Of a DNA stretch of 64,000 nucleotides, positions 1-10,233 are shown piece by piece. The notes below the pieces were generated by a model. That model saw nothing but the letters and a program-made list of their open reading frames with translations. It was not told where the DNA came from and searched no databases. Every line of letters starts with the position of its first letter. The stretch's first letter is position 1. Source of the DNA: an uncultured Muribaculaceae bacterium (GTDB taxonomy: Bacteria; Bacteroidota; Bacteroidia; Bacteroidales; Muribaculaceae); contig CAJUSZ010000001.1 in the NCBI GenBank assembly GCA_910589425.1, forward strand, positions 1 to 64,000, read 5' to 3'. The position numbers were made by a program, and so were the translations under genes.

Positions 1-14
1 AAGTGAACATGAAA

Positions 15-44
15 GAGGTGAACACCTCAATTAGTGTTCACCTC
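15..44 (-). terminator. Hairpin terminator after groEL
   Basis: An 11-bp perfect inverted repeat (15-25 with 34-44, core GAGGTGAACAC) encloses an 8-nt loop, 34 nt past the groEL stop. On the minus strand the stem is followed by a short TTTC stretch, so it is a plausible but not U-rich terminator. Confidence 0.6.
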
Positions 45-78
45 CTACTCGATTATAAGTTCGATTTGATGATTCCGA

Positions 79-1728
<1,650 letters not shown>

Positions 1729-1756
1729 TTAGTCTGAATTTTGGGATACTTACCTC

Positions 1757-2029
1757 TTATTTAACCACAGCAAGTACATCAGCCTGACGCATCATAAGGT
1801 ACTTGTTGCCTTCAAACTCGATTTCAGTGCCTGCATATTTTCCGTAGAGTACTTCATCACCGGGTTTGAGTACCATTTCCTCGTCTTTTGTGCCACCGCC
1901 TACTGCAAGGACTTTGCCTTTCAGGGGTTTTTCTTTTGCGGAGTCAGGAATGATGATTCCGCCTAATGTTACTTCTTCTGCGGCTGTCGGTTCGATAAGC
2001 ACGCGGTCAGCTAATGGTTGGATATTCAT
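1757..2029 (-). CDS. groS: Co-chaperonin GroES (10 kDa)
   Basis: This is the lid of the GroEL chamber. The 90-residue product starting [10 protein letters not shown] is the normal GroES length. It has the conserved core [22 protein letters not shown], the mobile-loop region, and a final [14 protein letters not shown]. The reading frame stays open a further 36 codons upstream to 2137, but that stretch has no GroES homology; the internal ATG at 2029 matches the family start. It is the first gene of a groES-groEL operon. The 201 nt between this start and the amylase stop must hold the operon promoter, but I found only a 7/8 match to the Bacteroidetes -7 box (minus strand, 2135-2128) with no partner -33 element. 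Confidence 0.98.
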   Translation of the reverse strand: MNIQPLADRVLIEPTAAEEVTLGGIIIPDSAKEKPLKGKVLAVGGGTKDEEMVLKPGDEVLYGKYAGTEIEFEGNKYLMMRQADVLAVVK

Positions 2030-2145
2030 GTTAATAGAATCTATTAGGGTTTTGTTTATATATCGGGTATCAAGATCAGCCGGAATATGTTTTATCCAGC
2101 TGATTCGGATATCAGCAAATAGCGTGCCAAATATCAAGACTAAAA

Positions 2146-2194
2146 CAAATTCCGCACCGAAAAGTTCTGTCGATACTCTTGGATACGGAATTTG
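2146..2194 (-). terminator. Possible terminator after the amylase gene
   Basis: CAAATTCCG at 2146-2154 is complementary to CGGAATTTG at 2186-2194. On the minus strand the stem is followed by TTTTAG. The loop is long (31 nt), so the call is tentative. It lies about 40 nt past the amylase stop and before groES. Confidence 0.4.
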
Positions 2195-2230
2195 CTTACT
2201 ATATATCTCTCAGTATAATAGCTGATTACT

Positions 2231-3670
2231 TCAATGCTTTATCAGTATGTATGATTTCATCGGGGCTAATACCCCTGTCATTTGTCCTTTCCTGACATTG
2301 AATTCCAGTCCGTAGACTTCGTCATGGTATTTTCCGTCAGGAAGTTTGGTCGGAAGGTTGACGGAATTGGCATGGCTGCTGATATTGACAACAGCGGCGC
2401 CTTTCCTGCCTCTGTTGACAAGAATAACTTCGCCATTGTCTGAAATCTCAACCGATTCTTTCTCACCACTCATGGATGAGCGGAATTTATTTGCTGCGCT
2501 TACCTCGGGATGAAAAAACTCGTCGTTTCCTCTTGCCCCGAGTATATTGTCTCCGTAATAATTGGAACGCGTAGATCCCATTGGACGGCTGAAAAAGAGG
2601 GGAGTGCCATTTTGCCGGGCTGTGAGAAATACCCATGCGACACGAATCTGCTGATCGGTAAGATGTGCGGATTCATGAGCATTGGCGTAAGTGTCGTGGC
2701 TTTCGACCCAGGTGGTAAGGTATTCGGGTGCGGCTTGATGATGAAAGTCTATGATGTCAATCCCTTTTGCTGAACCGTTGTCAAGCATACGGCGTAATAT
2801 ATGTCCGTATCCCGATGCAGTTTGTCCGAAATAATCCGCATACTCTTTCTCAGGCACATTGAGGTCCTGCAGGACCTCTCCATATACAAATAAAGAATCG
2901 TAGGGGACTGAAAGCTTGATGCCCTTCACGCTTTTTCTGCCTGTTGCAACATCCCAGAAATCGTTGACTTTCACTCCTTTCAAGGAATCAACAGGATCAC
3001 TGTGGACGCCGATATGTTTGGCTGTGTCATAGCGGAAACCTTTCACTCCCATCGAAAGAAGCTCGTTTATAAATTTCATGTAATATACCTGAAAATCAGG
3101 GTTCTCTGTATTTACGTCAGGTAGCCCGCCAGATCCCCACAAGGTGCATTGTTTGCGGTTGTTGTAGTCTTCCACGGGGATAAGCCCTTCCGAATGATAC
3201 ATTTTTTCTCTTCCCCCTACGGCTTTGTAAAAATCTGTGCTTACAGCGTCGACGTCAAATGCGGTGTGGTTGGGAAGTACATCCACAATTATCTTTACGT
3301 TATATTTTGCGGCGGAATCCATCATGGCCATCATCTGTTCCCGGTTTCCGACTATGTAGTTGCCTATTTTCCAATCCGTGGGCTGATAATAGTGGTACCA
3401 GTTTCCTTCAGTACCTTTATCATCGAATAATTTTTTCCCGCTTCCTTCCGGACTGTAGCAATGCTGCACAGGGGAAGTCTGCACCATTGAGAAACCGGCC
3501 TCTGAAATTTTTTTCATATTGTCAGCAATTGTCGGGAAATTCCAACTCCACGCATGTAGAATTGTCTCGGTATTAGTGAATTCAGGATCGTGTAAAGTCC
3601 TGTCTTTCGCGATAGCTGGAATCGAGGACAGGGCAGCGATAGCCACCGTATAAAGAAAATTTTTCAACAT
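2231..3670 (-). CDS. Secreted GH13-family alpha-amylase
   Basis: The predicted role is endo-hydrolysis of alpha-1,4-glucans such as starch in the periplasm or at the cell surface. The 479-residue protein starts with a signal peptide (about 1-21, ending SIPAIA). It carries the four GH13 blocks: DVLPNH at 130-135, GFRYDTAKH at 211-219 with nucleophile Asp215, the acid/base Glu265 in VYGEV, and the transition-state Asp326 in ESHD. The catalytic triad is therefore complete. A short beta-sandwich-like C-terminal part (about 400-479) follows the barrel. There are no SusCD, SusR or other starch genes beside it, so it is not part of a visible polysaccharide-utilisation locus. A good promoter lies just upstream. 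Confidence 0.93.
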   Translation of the reverse strand: MLKNFLYTVAIAALSSIPAIAKDRTLHDPEFTNTETILHAWSWNFPTIADNMKKISEAGFSMVQTSPVQHCYSPEGSGKKLFDDKGTEGNWYHYYQPTDWKIGNYIVGNREQMMAMMDSAAKYNVKIIVDVLPNHTAFDVDAVSTDFYKAVGGREKMYHSEGLIPVEDYNNRKQCTLWGSGGLPDVNTENPDFQVYYMKFINELLSMGVKGFRYDTAKHIGVHSDPVDSLKGVKVNDFWDVATGRKSVKGIKLSVPYDSLFVYGEVLQDLNVPEKEYADYFGQTASGYGHILRRMLDNGSAKGIDIIDFHHQAAPEYLTTWVESHDTYANAHESAHLTDQQIRVAWVFLTARQNGTPLFFSRPMGSTRSNYYGDNILGARGNDEFFHPEVSAANKFRSSMSGEKESVEISDNGEVILVNRGRKGAAVVNISSHANSVNLPTKLPDGKYHDEVYGLEFNVRKGQMTGVLAPMKSYILIKH

Positions 3671-3693
3671 GATTAAGAATATTTAGCTATCCG

Positions 3694-3724
3694 CAAAATT
3701 ACTCATAATTCCGCTACATGCAAA
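3694..3724 (-). promoter_or_regulatory. Bacteroidetes-type promoter for the amylase gene
   Basis: On the minus strand, TTTG (3724-3721), a 19-nt spacer and TAATTTTG (3701-3694) match the TTTG/TAnnTTTG consensus exactly. Transcription should start near 3690, giving a leader of about 20 nt to the ATG at 3670. Confidence 0.8.
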
Positions 3725-3764
3725 ATATTCGGTTTGAAATTCCTGTAATCTCATAAATTCTATG

Positions 3765-3772
3765 TAACTTTG
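3765..3772 (+). promoter_or_regulatory. -7 box upstream of the PASTA gene
   Basis: TAACTTTG matches the TAnnTTTG consensus, and transcription should start near 3776. No TTTG lies at the right spacing upstream, so the -33 half is weak or absent. Confidence 0.5.
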
Positions 3773-3824
3773 AAGTCTGAATCAACATACTAAGTAAGTC
3801 TTGGAAAAGTTTGAACGACCCGAC

Positions 3825-4547
3825 ATGTCTTTTATGCGCCGGCATCCGGTGCTTGCCAATGCAGCAATAATTGTTGTTGTTGCGGTGCTTGGCATCTGGA
3901 TTGTCTACTTCTCTATCGCAATATTCACGCACCATGGTCAAAGCCGTACGGTGCCTGGAGTGGAGAACACATCTTACACTGATGCGATCCAAACGCTGCA
4001 TGACGCTGGTCTGCGTTATGAAATCCGCGATTCCATATACCGTGAGGATATCAAACCGGGTTATGTAATTGAGCAGTTCCCCAAGCGAAACTCTGTGGTC
4101 AAACCGGGGCGTAAGGTGTTCCTTTATATTAATGCTGTAATGCCCAAACAGGTAGTGATCGACAATGATGACAGGCCGCGCGAGTATGCCCTGTCAGGCT
4201 TGTCGGAGCGTAGTGCGCTTGCGAGGCTTGAGGAGCTTGGCTTTAAAAAAGTGAGAGTGGTCCGCGTATTAGGCACTAACGATATGGTAATCCGTGTTCT
4301 CGCCAATGCTGTTCCTGTCAGAAAGACCCAGAAAGTGCCTGTGACAGCATCGATAGTGCTTGAGGTGTCTGACGACCGTCTTTCGTCGCTTGCCGACTCA
4401 CTTACAAATCTTGAGAACTCCTCTTTGCAGGTAGGATCTGTGTCTTATGATGACTATGGCGATGAATACAGCGTGCCGTCTCAAAATGAACCGTCTCCTT
4501 ATATTGAGCCTGAGCAGAATGAGGAGGAAAATGAGTATCTGGAATAA
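3825..4547 (+). CDS. Single-pass membrane protein with PASTA domains
   Basis: The protein has a short cytoplasmic N-terminus, one membrane helix (about residues 12-34, rich in V, I and L) and a periplasmic part with two PASTA-like units. The first is clear (VPGVENTSYTDAIQTL through VKPGRKVFLYIN); the second is more divergent, around SALARLEELGFKKVRVV. A Ser/Asp/Glu-rich tail ends the protein. PASTA domains bind muropeptides in other bacteria, but here there is no kinase or transpeptidase domain, so the function is unknown. I chose the ATG at 3825 (240 residues); an in-frame TTG at 3801 would add eight residues (MEKFERPD). The stop overlaps the rluD start by one base (TAATG), suggesting translational coupling. 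Confidence 0.85.
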   Translation: MSFMRRHPVLANAAIIVVVAVLGIWIVYFSIAIFTHHGQSRTVPGVENTSYTDAIQTLHDAGLRYEIRDSIYREDIKPGYVIEQFPKRNSVVKPGRKVFLYINAVMPKQVVIDNDDRPREYALSGLSERSALARLEELGFKKVRVVRVLGTNDMVIRVLANAVPVRKTQKVPVTASIVLEVSDDRLSSLADSLTNLENSSLQVGSVSYDDYGDEYSVPSQNEPSPYIEPEQNEEENEYLE

Positions 4548-5659
4548 TGGCGGATTATATTTCTCCGGAAATTGACTGTGCTGATTTTGATGAAGACAGT
4601 GAATTCTCGCAACTGATTGGAGACAATTCAGGAAGCGCTACGTTCGAGATGGACGATGGCCGTGAATTGTTCGAGCATTTCAGGTTTCAGGCCGACAAAG
4701 GGCAGCAGTTGCTCCGGGTAGACAAGTTCCTTGTCGAGAGGATGCAGCGCACATCGCGCAACCGGATCCAGCAGGCTGCCGACGCAGGCTGCATTCTTGT
4801 CAATGGAAAACCTGTAAAATCTTCCTATAAGGTAAAGCCTGCGGATACAGTCAGCATAGTGATGGATCGTCCGCGCTATGAGAACGAGATAATCCCTGAA
4901 GATATCCCGCTTGACATCGTGTATGAAGATTCGGATTTGCTTGTTGTCAACAAGCCGGCCGGTCTTGTAGTGCATCCAGGCCATGGAAATTATACCGGGA
5001 CACTTGTCAACGCCCTTGCATGGCACTTCAAGGATAATCCCGATTATGATGTTTCTGATCCGAGGCTAGGATTGGTGCATCGCATAGACAAAGATACTTC
5101 GGGATTGCTTGTCGTAGCCAAGACTGCGGACGCCAAAACCCATTTGGGAAAACAGTTCTTCAACAAAACTACCAGACGTGAATATGTAGCGCTCGTATGG
5201 GGCGATTTTTTTGAAAAAGCGGGGACAATAGTTGGGAATATTGCCCGCAATCCCCGTAATAAGCTCCAGATGGCTGTCTTCTCCGATCCTGAGATCGGTA
5301 AACATGCTGTTACACATTACAATGTGATGGAGTCGTTCGGTTATGTCTCAATGGTAAAATGTGTATTGGAAACCGGGCGCACGCATCAGATCAGGGTTCA
5401 CATGCAGCATAAGGGGCATCCGCTATTTAATGATGCAAGATATGGTGGAGATAAGATCCTGAAAGGCAACACATCATCCAGCTATCGCCAGTTCATAGAG
5501 AATTGCTTCGCTATATGTCCCCGGCAGGCTCTGCACGCGCGGACACTTGGATTTGTGCATCCGCGCACCGGGATTGATATGGACTTCGAGTGTCAGATTC
5601 CCCAGGACATGAGCGAGCTGATCGACAGATGGCGCAGATATGCGGCCTCAAAAAACTGA
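4547..5659 (+). CDS. rluD: RluA/RluD-family 23S rRNA pseudouridine synthase
   Basis: The enzyme converts uridines of 23S rRNA to pseudouridine; the RluD assignment is by similarity. The 370-residue protein has an unusual acidic N-terminal extension of about 55 residues. An S4 RNA-binding domain follows (about 60-110, with RNRIQQAADAGCILVNGK), then the catalytic domain. The catalytic Asp lies in the motif GLVHRIDKDTSGLLVVAKT, and the GRTHQIRVHMQHKGHPL block is present. It overlaps the PASTA gene by one base and is followed 35 nt later by a DUF4491 gene, so the three are probably co-transcribed. The exact target uridines cannot be told from sequence. Confidence 0.93.
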   Translation: MADYISPEIDCADFDEDSEFSQLIGDNSGSATFEMDDGRELFEHFRFQADKGQQLLRVDKFLVERMQRTSRNRIQQAADAGCILVNGKPVKSSYKVKPADTVSIVMDRPRYENEIIPEDIPLDIVYEDSDLLVVNKPAGLVVHPGHGNYTGTLVNALAWHFKDNPDYDVSDPRLGLVHRIDKDTSGLLVVAKTADAKTHLGKQFFNKTTRREYVALVWGDFFEKAGTIVGNIARNPRNKLQMAVFSDPEIGKHAVTHYNVMESFGYVSMVKCVLETGRTHQIRVHMQHKGHPLFNDARYGGDKILKGNTSSSYRQFIENCFAICPRQALHARTLGFVHPRTGIDMDFECQIPQDMSELIDRWRRYAASKN

Positions 5660-5694
5660 GTATAATTCAATAGTTAATAATTAAAATAAGACTC

Positions 5695-6024
5695 ATGGCA
5701 GAAATTCTTGCAAATTTCCGGGTAGGAGGTCTTCTTGTCGGACTTGTATCGTTTCTGATAATCGGGTTATTTCATCCACTGGTTATCAAGGGGGAGTATT
5801 ATTTCGGACGGAAATGCAGATGGTGGTTTCTCATTGCCGGCATAGTGGTGCTTGCGCTGTGCATAGCGACAACGGATTTATTCTTGTCATCTCTGCTCGG
5901 AGTAACTGCATTCAGTTGTTTCTGGAGCATAAAAGAGATAGATGAACAAGTTGAAAGGGTCAGAAAAGGATGGTTTCCATCAAACCCGAAGCGCGAGGCT
6001 AAAAGGCAGGGAAAATCTAAATGA
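5695..6024 (+). CDS. DUF4491 family small membrane protein
   Basis: This 109-residue protein has three hydrophobic segments (about 12-30, 41-58 and 60-78) and a basic tail (WFPSNPKREAKRQGKSK). The segments GLFHPLVIKGEYYFG and ASCFWSIKE-like SCFWSIKEIDEQVERVRKGW are characteristic of DUF4491, a family of unknown function common in Bacteroidetes and Firmicutes. It follows rluD by 35 nt with no terminator between, so it is likely the last gene of that operon. Confidence 0.85.
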   Translation: MAEILANFRVGGLLVGLVSFLIIGLFHPLVIKGEYYFGRKCRWWFLIAGIVVLALCIATTDLFLSSLLGVTAFSCFWSIKEIDEQVERVRKGWFPSNPKREAKRQGKSK

Positions 6025-6138
6025 GGATTATGTAATGTGGATACCGCGTGCTGCTGCCGTGAGTTGACCGGAAAATAAAGACTTTAATGATTTTTAACGC
6101 GGATTTTGCAATAAAACGCAAACAAAGCCATAATAGGA

Positions 6139-6170
6139 TTTGGATTTTCTAATTTTTGGTATTATCTTTG
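6139..6170 (+). promoter_or_regulatory. Consensus promoter for the ECF sigma gene
   Basis: TTTG at 6139-6142, a 20-nt spacer and TATCTTTG at 6163-6170 match the housekeeping Bacteroidetes promoter exactly. Predicted transcription start is near 6174, leaving an 87-nt leader. The sigma factor gene is thus read by the primary sigma, not obviously by itself. Confidence 0.85.
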
Positions 6171-6260
6171 CAATACAAAATAGACACAATAAATTTACAC
6201 CATAAATACCCTTTCTGCCTATAGCCCATATTTACTCTAACATCTAAAACAGATTAGAAA

Positions 6261-6851
6261 ATGGTAAAATATACGAGCATGACCGACGATCAGTTGGTCA
6301 ACGCTTACATTCAGGGCAGCAATGAGGCTTTTGATGTTTTGTTGAAACGTCATCAGGATCGCATATTCTCCTACATACTCCGGATCATCAAGAACGAGGA
6401 TGTGGCTAACGATATTTTTCAGGAAACATTCGTCAAGGCGATAATGACAATCAAGCAGGGTCGCTATACTAATAACGGCAAATTTCCTGCGTGGGTGTCG
6501 AGAATAGCTCATAATCTTATAATAGACTATTATCGTCAGGAGAAGTCTGAAAACATGCAGTCTGCTGACATACAGGAAGTGGATGTCCTCAACAGAAAAG
6601 AACTTTGTGAGGAGACGATAGAGGATATTCTGGTCTCCGAACAGATAAGGTCGGACGTAAAGCATCTTGTAGAGCAGCTTCCCCCGTTGCAGAAGGAAGT
6701 GCTTAGGATGCGTTATTATCAAGGGCTTTCATTTAAAGAAATTGCTGAACTTACCGATGTAAGTATCAATACAGCGCTTGGGCGTATGAGATATGCAATC
6801 ATAAATCTGCGTCGCATTGCGGCTGAAAAGGAAATTGTGCTGACTGTCTGA
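6261..6851 (+). CDS. ECF-type RNA polymerase sigma-70 factor
   Basis: This 196-residue alternative sigma factor has region 2 (about 25-95, including LLKRHQDRIFSYILRIIK and DIFQETFVKA) and region 4 with a helix-turn-helix (about 135-185, PPLQKEVLRMRYYQGLSFKEIAEL). It lacks regions 1 and 3, as expected for the ECF class. No anti-sigma factor or TonB-type transducer gene lies next to it, unlike most Bacteroidetes ECF loci, so its signal is unknown. It belongs to the subgroup of constitutively expressed, stand-alone factors as far as context shows. A hairpin terminator follows the stop by 85 nt. Confidence 0.93.
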   Translation: MVKYTSMTDDQLVNAYIQGSNEAFDVLLKRHQDRIFSYILRIIKNEDVANDIFQETFVKAIMTIKQGRYTNNGKFPAWVSRIAHNLIIDYYRQEKSENMQSADIQEVDVLNRKELCEETIEDILVSEQIRSDVKHLVEQLPPLQKEVLRMRYYQGLSFKEIAELTDVSINTALGRMRYAIINLRRIAAEKEIVLTV

Positions 6852-6936
6852 ATATGCGGTGCCGGTTGTCGGTGAAGGCAACTTCATTACTGCCATGTTG
6901 TGGACATTATCTCAGCCAGTCTAATCTTTAAAACTG

Positions 6937-6965
6937 ACTCAGGTTTCAATATCCTGAGTTTTTTT
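6937..6965 (+). terminator. Rho-independent terminator after the sigma gene
   Basis: A 7-bp stem (ACTCAGG 6937-6943 with CCTGAGT 6953-6959), a 9-nt loop and a run of seven T (6959-6965) form a classic terminator on the plus strand. Confidence 0.8.
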
Positions 6966-6994
6966 ATTTATGAATGATGGTGCCTGGTGTCCAT

Positions 6995-8104
6995 TCAGTA
7001 ACTGTCCTGATTTCTGTCGATCCGTCCCCGTCTGAATTTATCCCAGTTATGTTTAAAATTTTTGTGTGATTTGTAAAGAGTTATCCCTGTAAGTTGTTTC
7101 AGAAGGGACAAAGCCCTGTGTCCGATCTGAAAATTACGGTTATGCAGCCCGAACCTGCTGCTGATCATTTTTCTGTCCGGTTCGCTTAGAAGGCGTATTC
7201 TATCGGCGTCTATTTCATCAACGCGAGATATAAGTTTGAGTGTGGCTGCGGAAAACTCCGGTGCGTTTGGAGATTCGAATATGCTGATTTCATTCTTGTC
7301 AAAACGTAATCCATCCCATTTTTTTGCTTCTTTCTGTGTTATATATTCTTTGTCGAGGACATATACTTCAGCATGGGTGCTTACTGTAAAAGGTTCTCCG
7401 TCGCTATTGAATCTGAACATCCGGCGTCCCCGTCCGGTCGATTCAATATTGAAAGAGTATTCTGTCAGATCTGATGCCGATACTGAATCGGCACATACGT
7501 TGTCGTAGTTTAGTTTTATCTTGATTATGTCGAAATCGAGTGTGTTGTTGAAAATGTTGGAGAATCCAGTAGACCATTTGCTGTTTGTCGTATCTGCTAA
7601 GAGATCTATCTGTATCTGAATCCGGTCATTCTCTTTTTGCCATATTTCAGCTGGTTGATATTTTCCATGGATCGTGTCAATAGCCGACTCAGTGTTTTGT
7701 AGCTTCGCCGGTAGTCTGATCGATGGCATGATTCCAACCCAATCCGACCACGAGAAATGGTGATTGCAGTTGTCGCTTACGCTGTCAAGCCCGGATGAGT
7801 CGGTAAACCTATAATAGGATCTGGCGTTCAACACTCTTGGTGTTGTCCATCCTTTGAATTTGCTATCCCGATCCACAGGCAGCATATAGTCGACGGTCTT
7901 TTCTCGGAATAGAAACACGGTATCGGTCTGTGAAGCCAGGGTGGAATATTCACGTATGTAAGCCAATATATGGAGAATCCTGTGATTTCTGGATTCTACC
8001 ACCAGCTCTGGAAGATCAGTTGTATTTTGAGTAAGTCCACAGGCATGGTTCCATGCCGCGGCAAAAGCGGTTATTAACAGTAATGCAATTGTTCTCCAAA
8101 GCAT
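6995..8104 (-). CDS. Conserved hypothetical protein paired with a beta-barrel gene
   Basis: I do not recognise a named domain. The 369-residue product begins with a hydrophobic signal-like segment (LLLITAFAAAW), followed by LPELVVESRNHRILHILAYIREYST. The N-terminal half is rich in Trp, Asp and Ser, with the segments DTVFLFREKTVDYMLP and FSWSDWVGIMPS. The C-terminus is basic (HKNFKHNWDKFRRGRIDRNQ). An exported, envelope-associated role is likely. It lies 24 nt downstream of the beta-barrel gene and is presumably co-transcribed and functionally tied to it. Proteins of this kind beside TonB-type barrels are, to my knowledge, common in Bacteroidales but uncharacterised. Confidence 0.75.
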   Translation of the reverse strand: MLWRTIALLLITAFAAAWNHACGLTQNTTDLPELVVESRNHRILHILAYIREYSTLASQTDTVFLFREKTVDYMLPVDRDSKFKGWTTPRVLNARSYYRFTDSSGLDSVSDNCNHHFSWSDWVGIMPSIRLPAKLQNTESAIDTIHGKYQPAEIWQKENDRIQIQIDLLADTTNSKWSTGFSNIFNNTLDFDIIKIKLNYDNVCADSVSASDLTEYSFNIESTGRGRRMFRFNSDGEPFTVSTHAEVYVLDKEYITQKEAKKWDGLRFDKNEISIFESPNAPEFSAATLKLISRVDEIDADRIRLLSEPDRKMISSRFGLHNRNFQIGHRALSLLKQLTGITLYKSHKNFKHNWDKFRRGRIDRNQDSY

Positions 8105-8128
8105 AATTCAGAATAGGGTAATTATTGA

Positions 8129-10171
8129 TTATTTTCCGGTCCCGAATCGGGATATGTCGATGTCAGGAACGTTCTTGGGTTTGAAATCGTTGAATCTCCA
8201 TATAAATGATAGTTTGATATAGCGGTTCATCCCGTAAGTTTTCATTCTATAGTCCTGATCTGAAAACTTAATGTTGAGAACGGGGTTGCAAGTGTTGAAG
8301 ACATCGTTGGCTTTCAGTACGAGTTCGCAGCAGCGTTTTCTCCCGAATTGCCACTTCACGCCGGCATCTATTTTCCAAAGAGGATCCATGCGTCCGGCAC
8401 CCTGGATCATGCCGGCCATATATGTGGCGTCAATAGACAGAGAGAGCGGGCATGTGGGCGTGAAACGTATACTGTTATTCAACCCTATGTAGACGCCCCA
8501 GCGTCTGTTGTCGAAACTGAGGTCGTGGAAATTGTTTGATTTCTGGCGCGCGTGATACAGGTTGAATGTGGCTGTTGCATTCCAGATATTTTTCAAATCA
8601 AACGGGATATGAAGTTGCAGTCCCACTGTCCGGGAGAAATCAAGATTCAGGGTCTGGAATATGAGATGGAGGTCGGAAGTTGATTGATAAGGCAGTTGCA
8701 CAGAGTAATCGTCGGCATACAGTACATATAGTGTTGCGGCATATTTTTGTCTGTAAATGTAGCTTAGCTGGCCGGAATAATTCATGTATGGCTGTAGCGC
8801 TGGATTTCCGAGTATCATTGAGTAGTCATTGATATAAGAGGAGCCTCCATGTAATTCCCAATACGATGGATACACGCGTTCCGAGCTGAGATTAAGTTGG
8901 AATATGCTCTTGGGGGTCTTGTAGAATGTAGCGCCTAATTGAGGGATAATATTCCAATTATGACGGTAGTTGTTGTGGAAATATTCCGCACTGGCAGATG
9001 CGTTGAATGACAGTCCCCACGGGAAAGACGCCTGTGTGGCAATATAAACGCTTGCCACATCCTCACGCAATGTATTGCCGAATCCAGGGGCGTCCGGGAA
9101 TCTGTAGGATTGACTGCTCTTGTCATCAGCGTGCTGATAGTCCATGCCGTATCCGAGAGTCCATATACCAAGAGAATGTTCTTGATCAAGACATGCGTGC
9201 CATCGGTTGACACACTGACGATTTTCGGAATTGATTTGTTCGGTATTGCCTTTGAAAAGATTTTGACTACGGTTCTCGTAATAGTAAGTGTAATCTCCGC
9301 CGACTGTCAGTCCGAATGGGGTTTCATAACGTATAGCCACATTATGGTAATTAGTAGGAGACAGGCCTTTGTATAGATTACGGAAATCTCCAAAAGTTCC
9401 AGATGACAGGCTTTCATTTCGTATGCCTGAGGTAATCTGCCCATTGTATGTGAGTTTAAGTTTCCTGTATGAAGCCGCAACGTAAATCAAATTGTTCCAC
9501 CCACGGCCAATCTGGCTCATATCATCTTCTACCGGATGATAGTTACCGTTGAGAAAGTGATTGGAGAAAGTCTTCTGTCGGTTGTATGACTGACTGCGGT
9601 TGAGGGACCAATTAAGGTCGAACGTCCAGTCTTTAACAGCGTAAGTGGCATTCAATCCACCCGAATACGAAGCATAATGGGCTTGATTGTAGTCCAGTGT
9701 GGCTTGTCCCATCAGTCCGTCGAGTGGCTGTGGTGTTTTCATCACCACATTGATCACGGCTCCGCTCAGATGATATTTTGCAGGAGCGGAATACATGATT
9801 TCCACCGTCTTCAGGCGGTCAACCGGAGTGGAATAGAGTAGCTGATACAAATTCTGCAAAGGCATTGCGGTCGGTTCGCCATTGATGATTATCGCAACTG
9901 AGGATGCTCCGCTTAGTCCGATTGAGCCGTTGTTATTCACCACACCAGGAAGATAACCCAATGCTTCAAGGATGTTTGTAACAGGTTTGTCCTTGACAAT
10001 CTCCGGCAGATCAACAACCATAATGCCGTCTTTCCCCTTGATCTGAGGCCTTTCTCCCTTTATTATAATCTCGTTGAGTTCGTGTGTGGCAACGGTGTCT
10101 GTCGGTCCGTTTTGGGCCATCGTTGGAATGAAGATAGACAAAGCGATGGATATGATAAATATATTCTTCAT
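8129..10171 (-). CDS. TonB-dependent-receptor-like outer membrane beta-barrel protein
   Basis: The 680-residue protein has a signal peptide (about 1-19, IPTMAQ), then a plug-like domain (about 50-155). That domain shows NILEALGYLPGVV, the short SVAIIINGEP strand and VDRLKTVEIMYSAPAKYHLSGAVINVVMK, as in TonB-dependent receptors. The remainder alternates aromatic residues typical of barrel strands. There is no N-terminal carboxypeptidase-like domain and no SusD partner, so it resembles the shorter 'outer membrane beta-barrel family' rather than SusC. The substrate is unknown. It is the first gene of a two-gene minus unit divergent from a two-component system, and shares with it a regulatory region holding a tandem repeat, which suggests that system controls it. 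Confidence 0.88.
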   Translation of the reverse strand: MKNIFIISIALSIFIPTMAQNGPTDTVATHELNEIIIKGERPQIKGKDGIMVVDLPEIVKDKPVTNILEALGYLPGVVNNNGSIGLSGASSVAIIINGEPTAMPLQNLYQLLYSTPVDRLKTVEIMYSAPAKYHLSGAVINVVMKTPQPLDGLMGQATLDYNQAHYASYSGGLNATYAVKDWTFDLNWSLNRSQSYNRQKTFSNHFLNGNYHPVEDDMSQIGRGWNNLIYVAASYRKLKLTYNGQITSGIRNESLSSGTFGDFRNLYKGLSPTNYHNVAIRYETPFGLTVGGDYTYYYENRSQNLFKGNTEQINSENRQCVNRWHACLDQEHSLGIWTLGYGMDYQHADDKSSQSYRFPDAPGFGNTLREDVASVYIATQASFPWGLSFNASASAEYFHNNYRHNWNIIPQLGATFYKTPKSIFQLNLSSERVYPSYWELHGGSSYINDYSMILGNPALQPYMNYSGQLSYIYRQKYAATLYVLYADDYSVQLPYQSTSDLHLIFQTLNLDFSRTVGLQLHIPFDLKNIWNATATFNLYHARQKSNNFHDLSFDNRRWGVYIGLNNSIRFTPTCPLSLSIDATYMAGMIQGAGRMDPLWKIDAGVKWQFGRKRCCELVLKANDVFNTCNPVLNIKFSDQDYRMKTYGMNRYIKLSFIWRFNDFKPKNVPDIDISRFGTGK

Positions 10172-10194
10172 AACCCTAAATTATTGTAATGGTG

Positions 10195-10202
10195 CAAAGT
10201 TA
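10195..10202 (-). promoter_or_regulatory. -7 box of the beta-barrel gene
   Basis: The minus strand reads TAACTTTG at 10202-10195, 24 nt from the start codon at 10171. No TTTG is found 19-21 nt upstream. The missing -33 and the direct repeats just beyond it fit an activator-dependent promoter. Confidence 0.6.
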
Positions 10203-10233
10203 CCGCAAGAATTACCGTCAATCACTATCTCCA

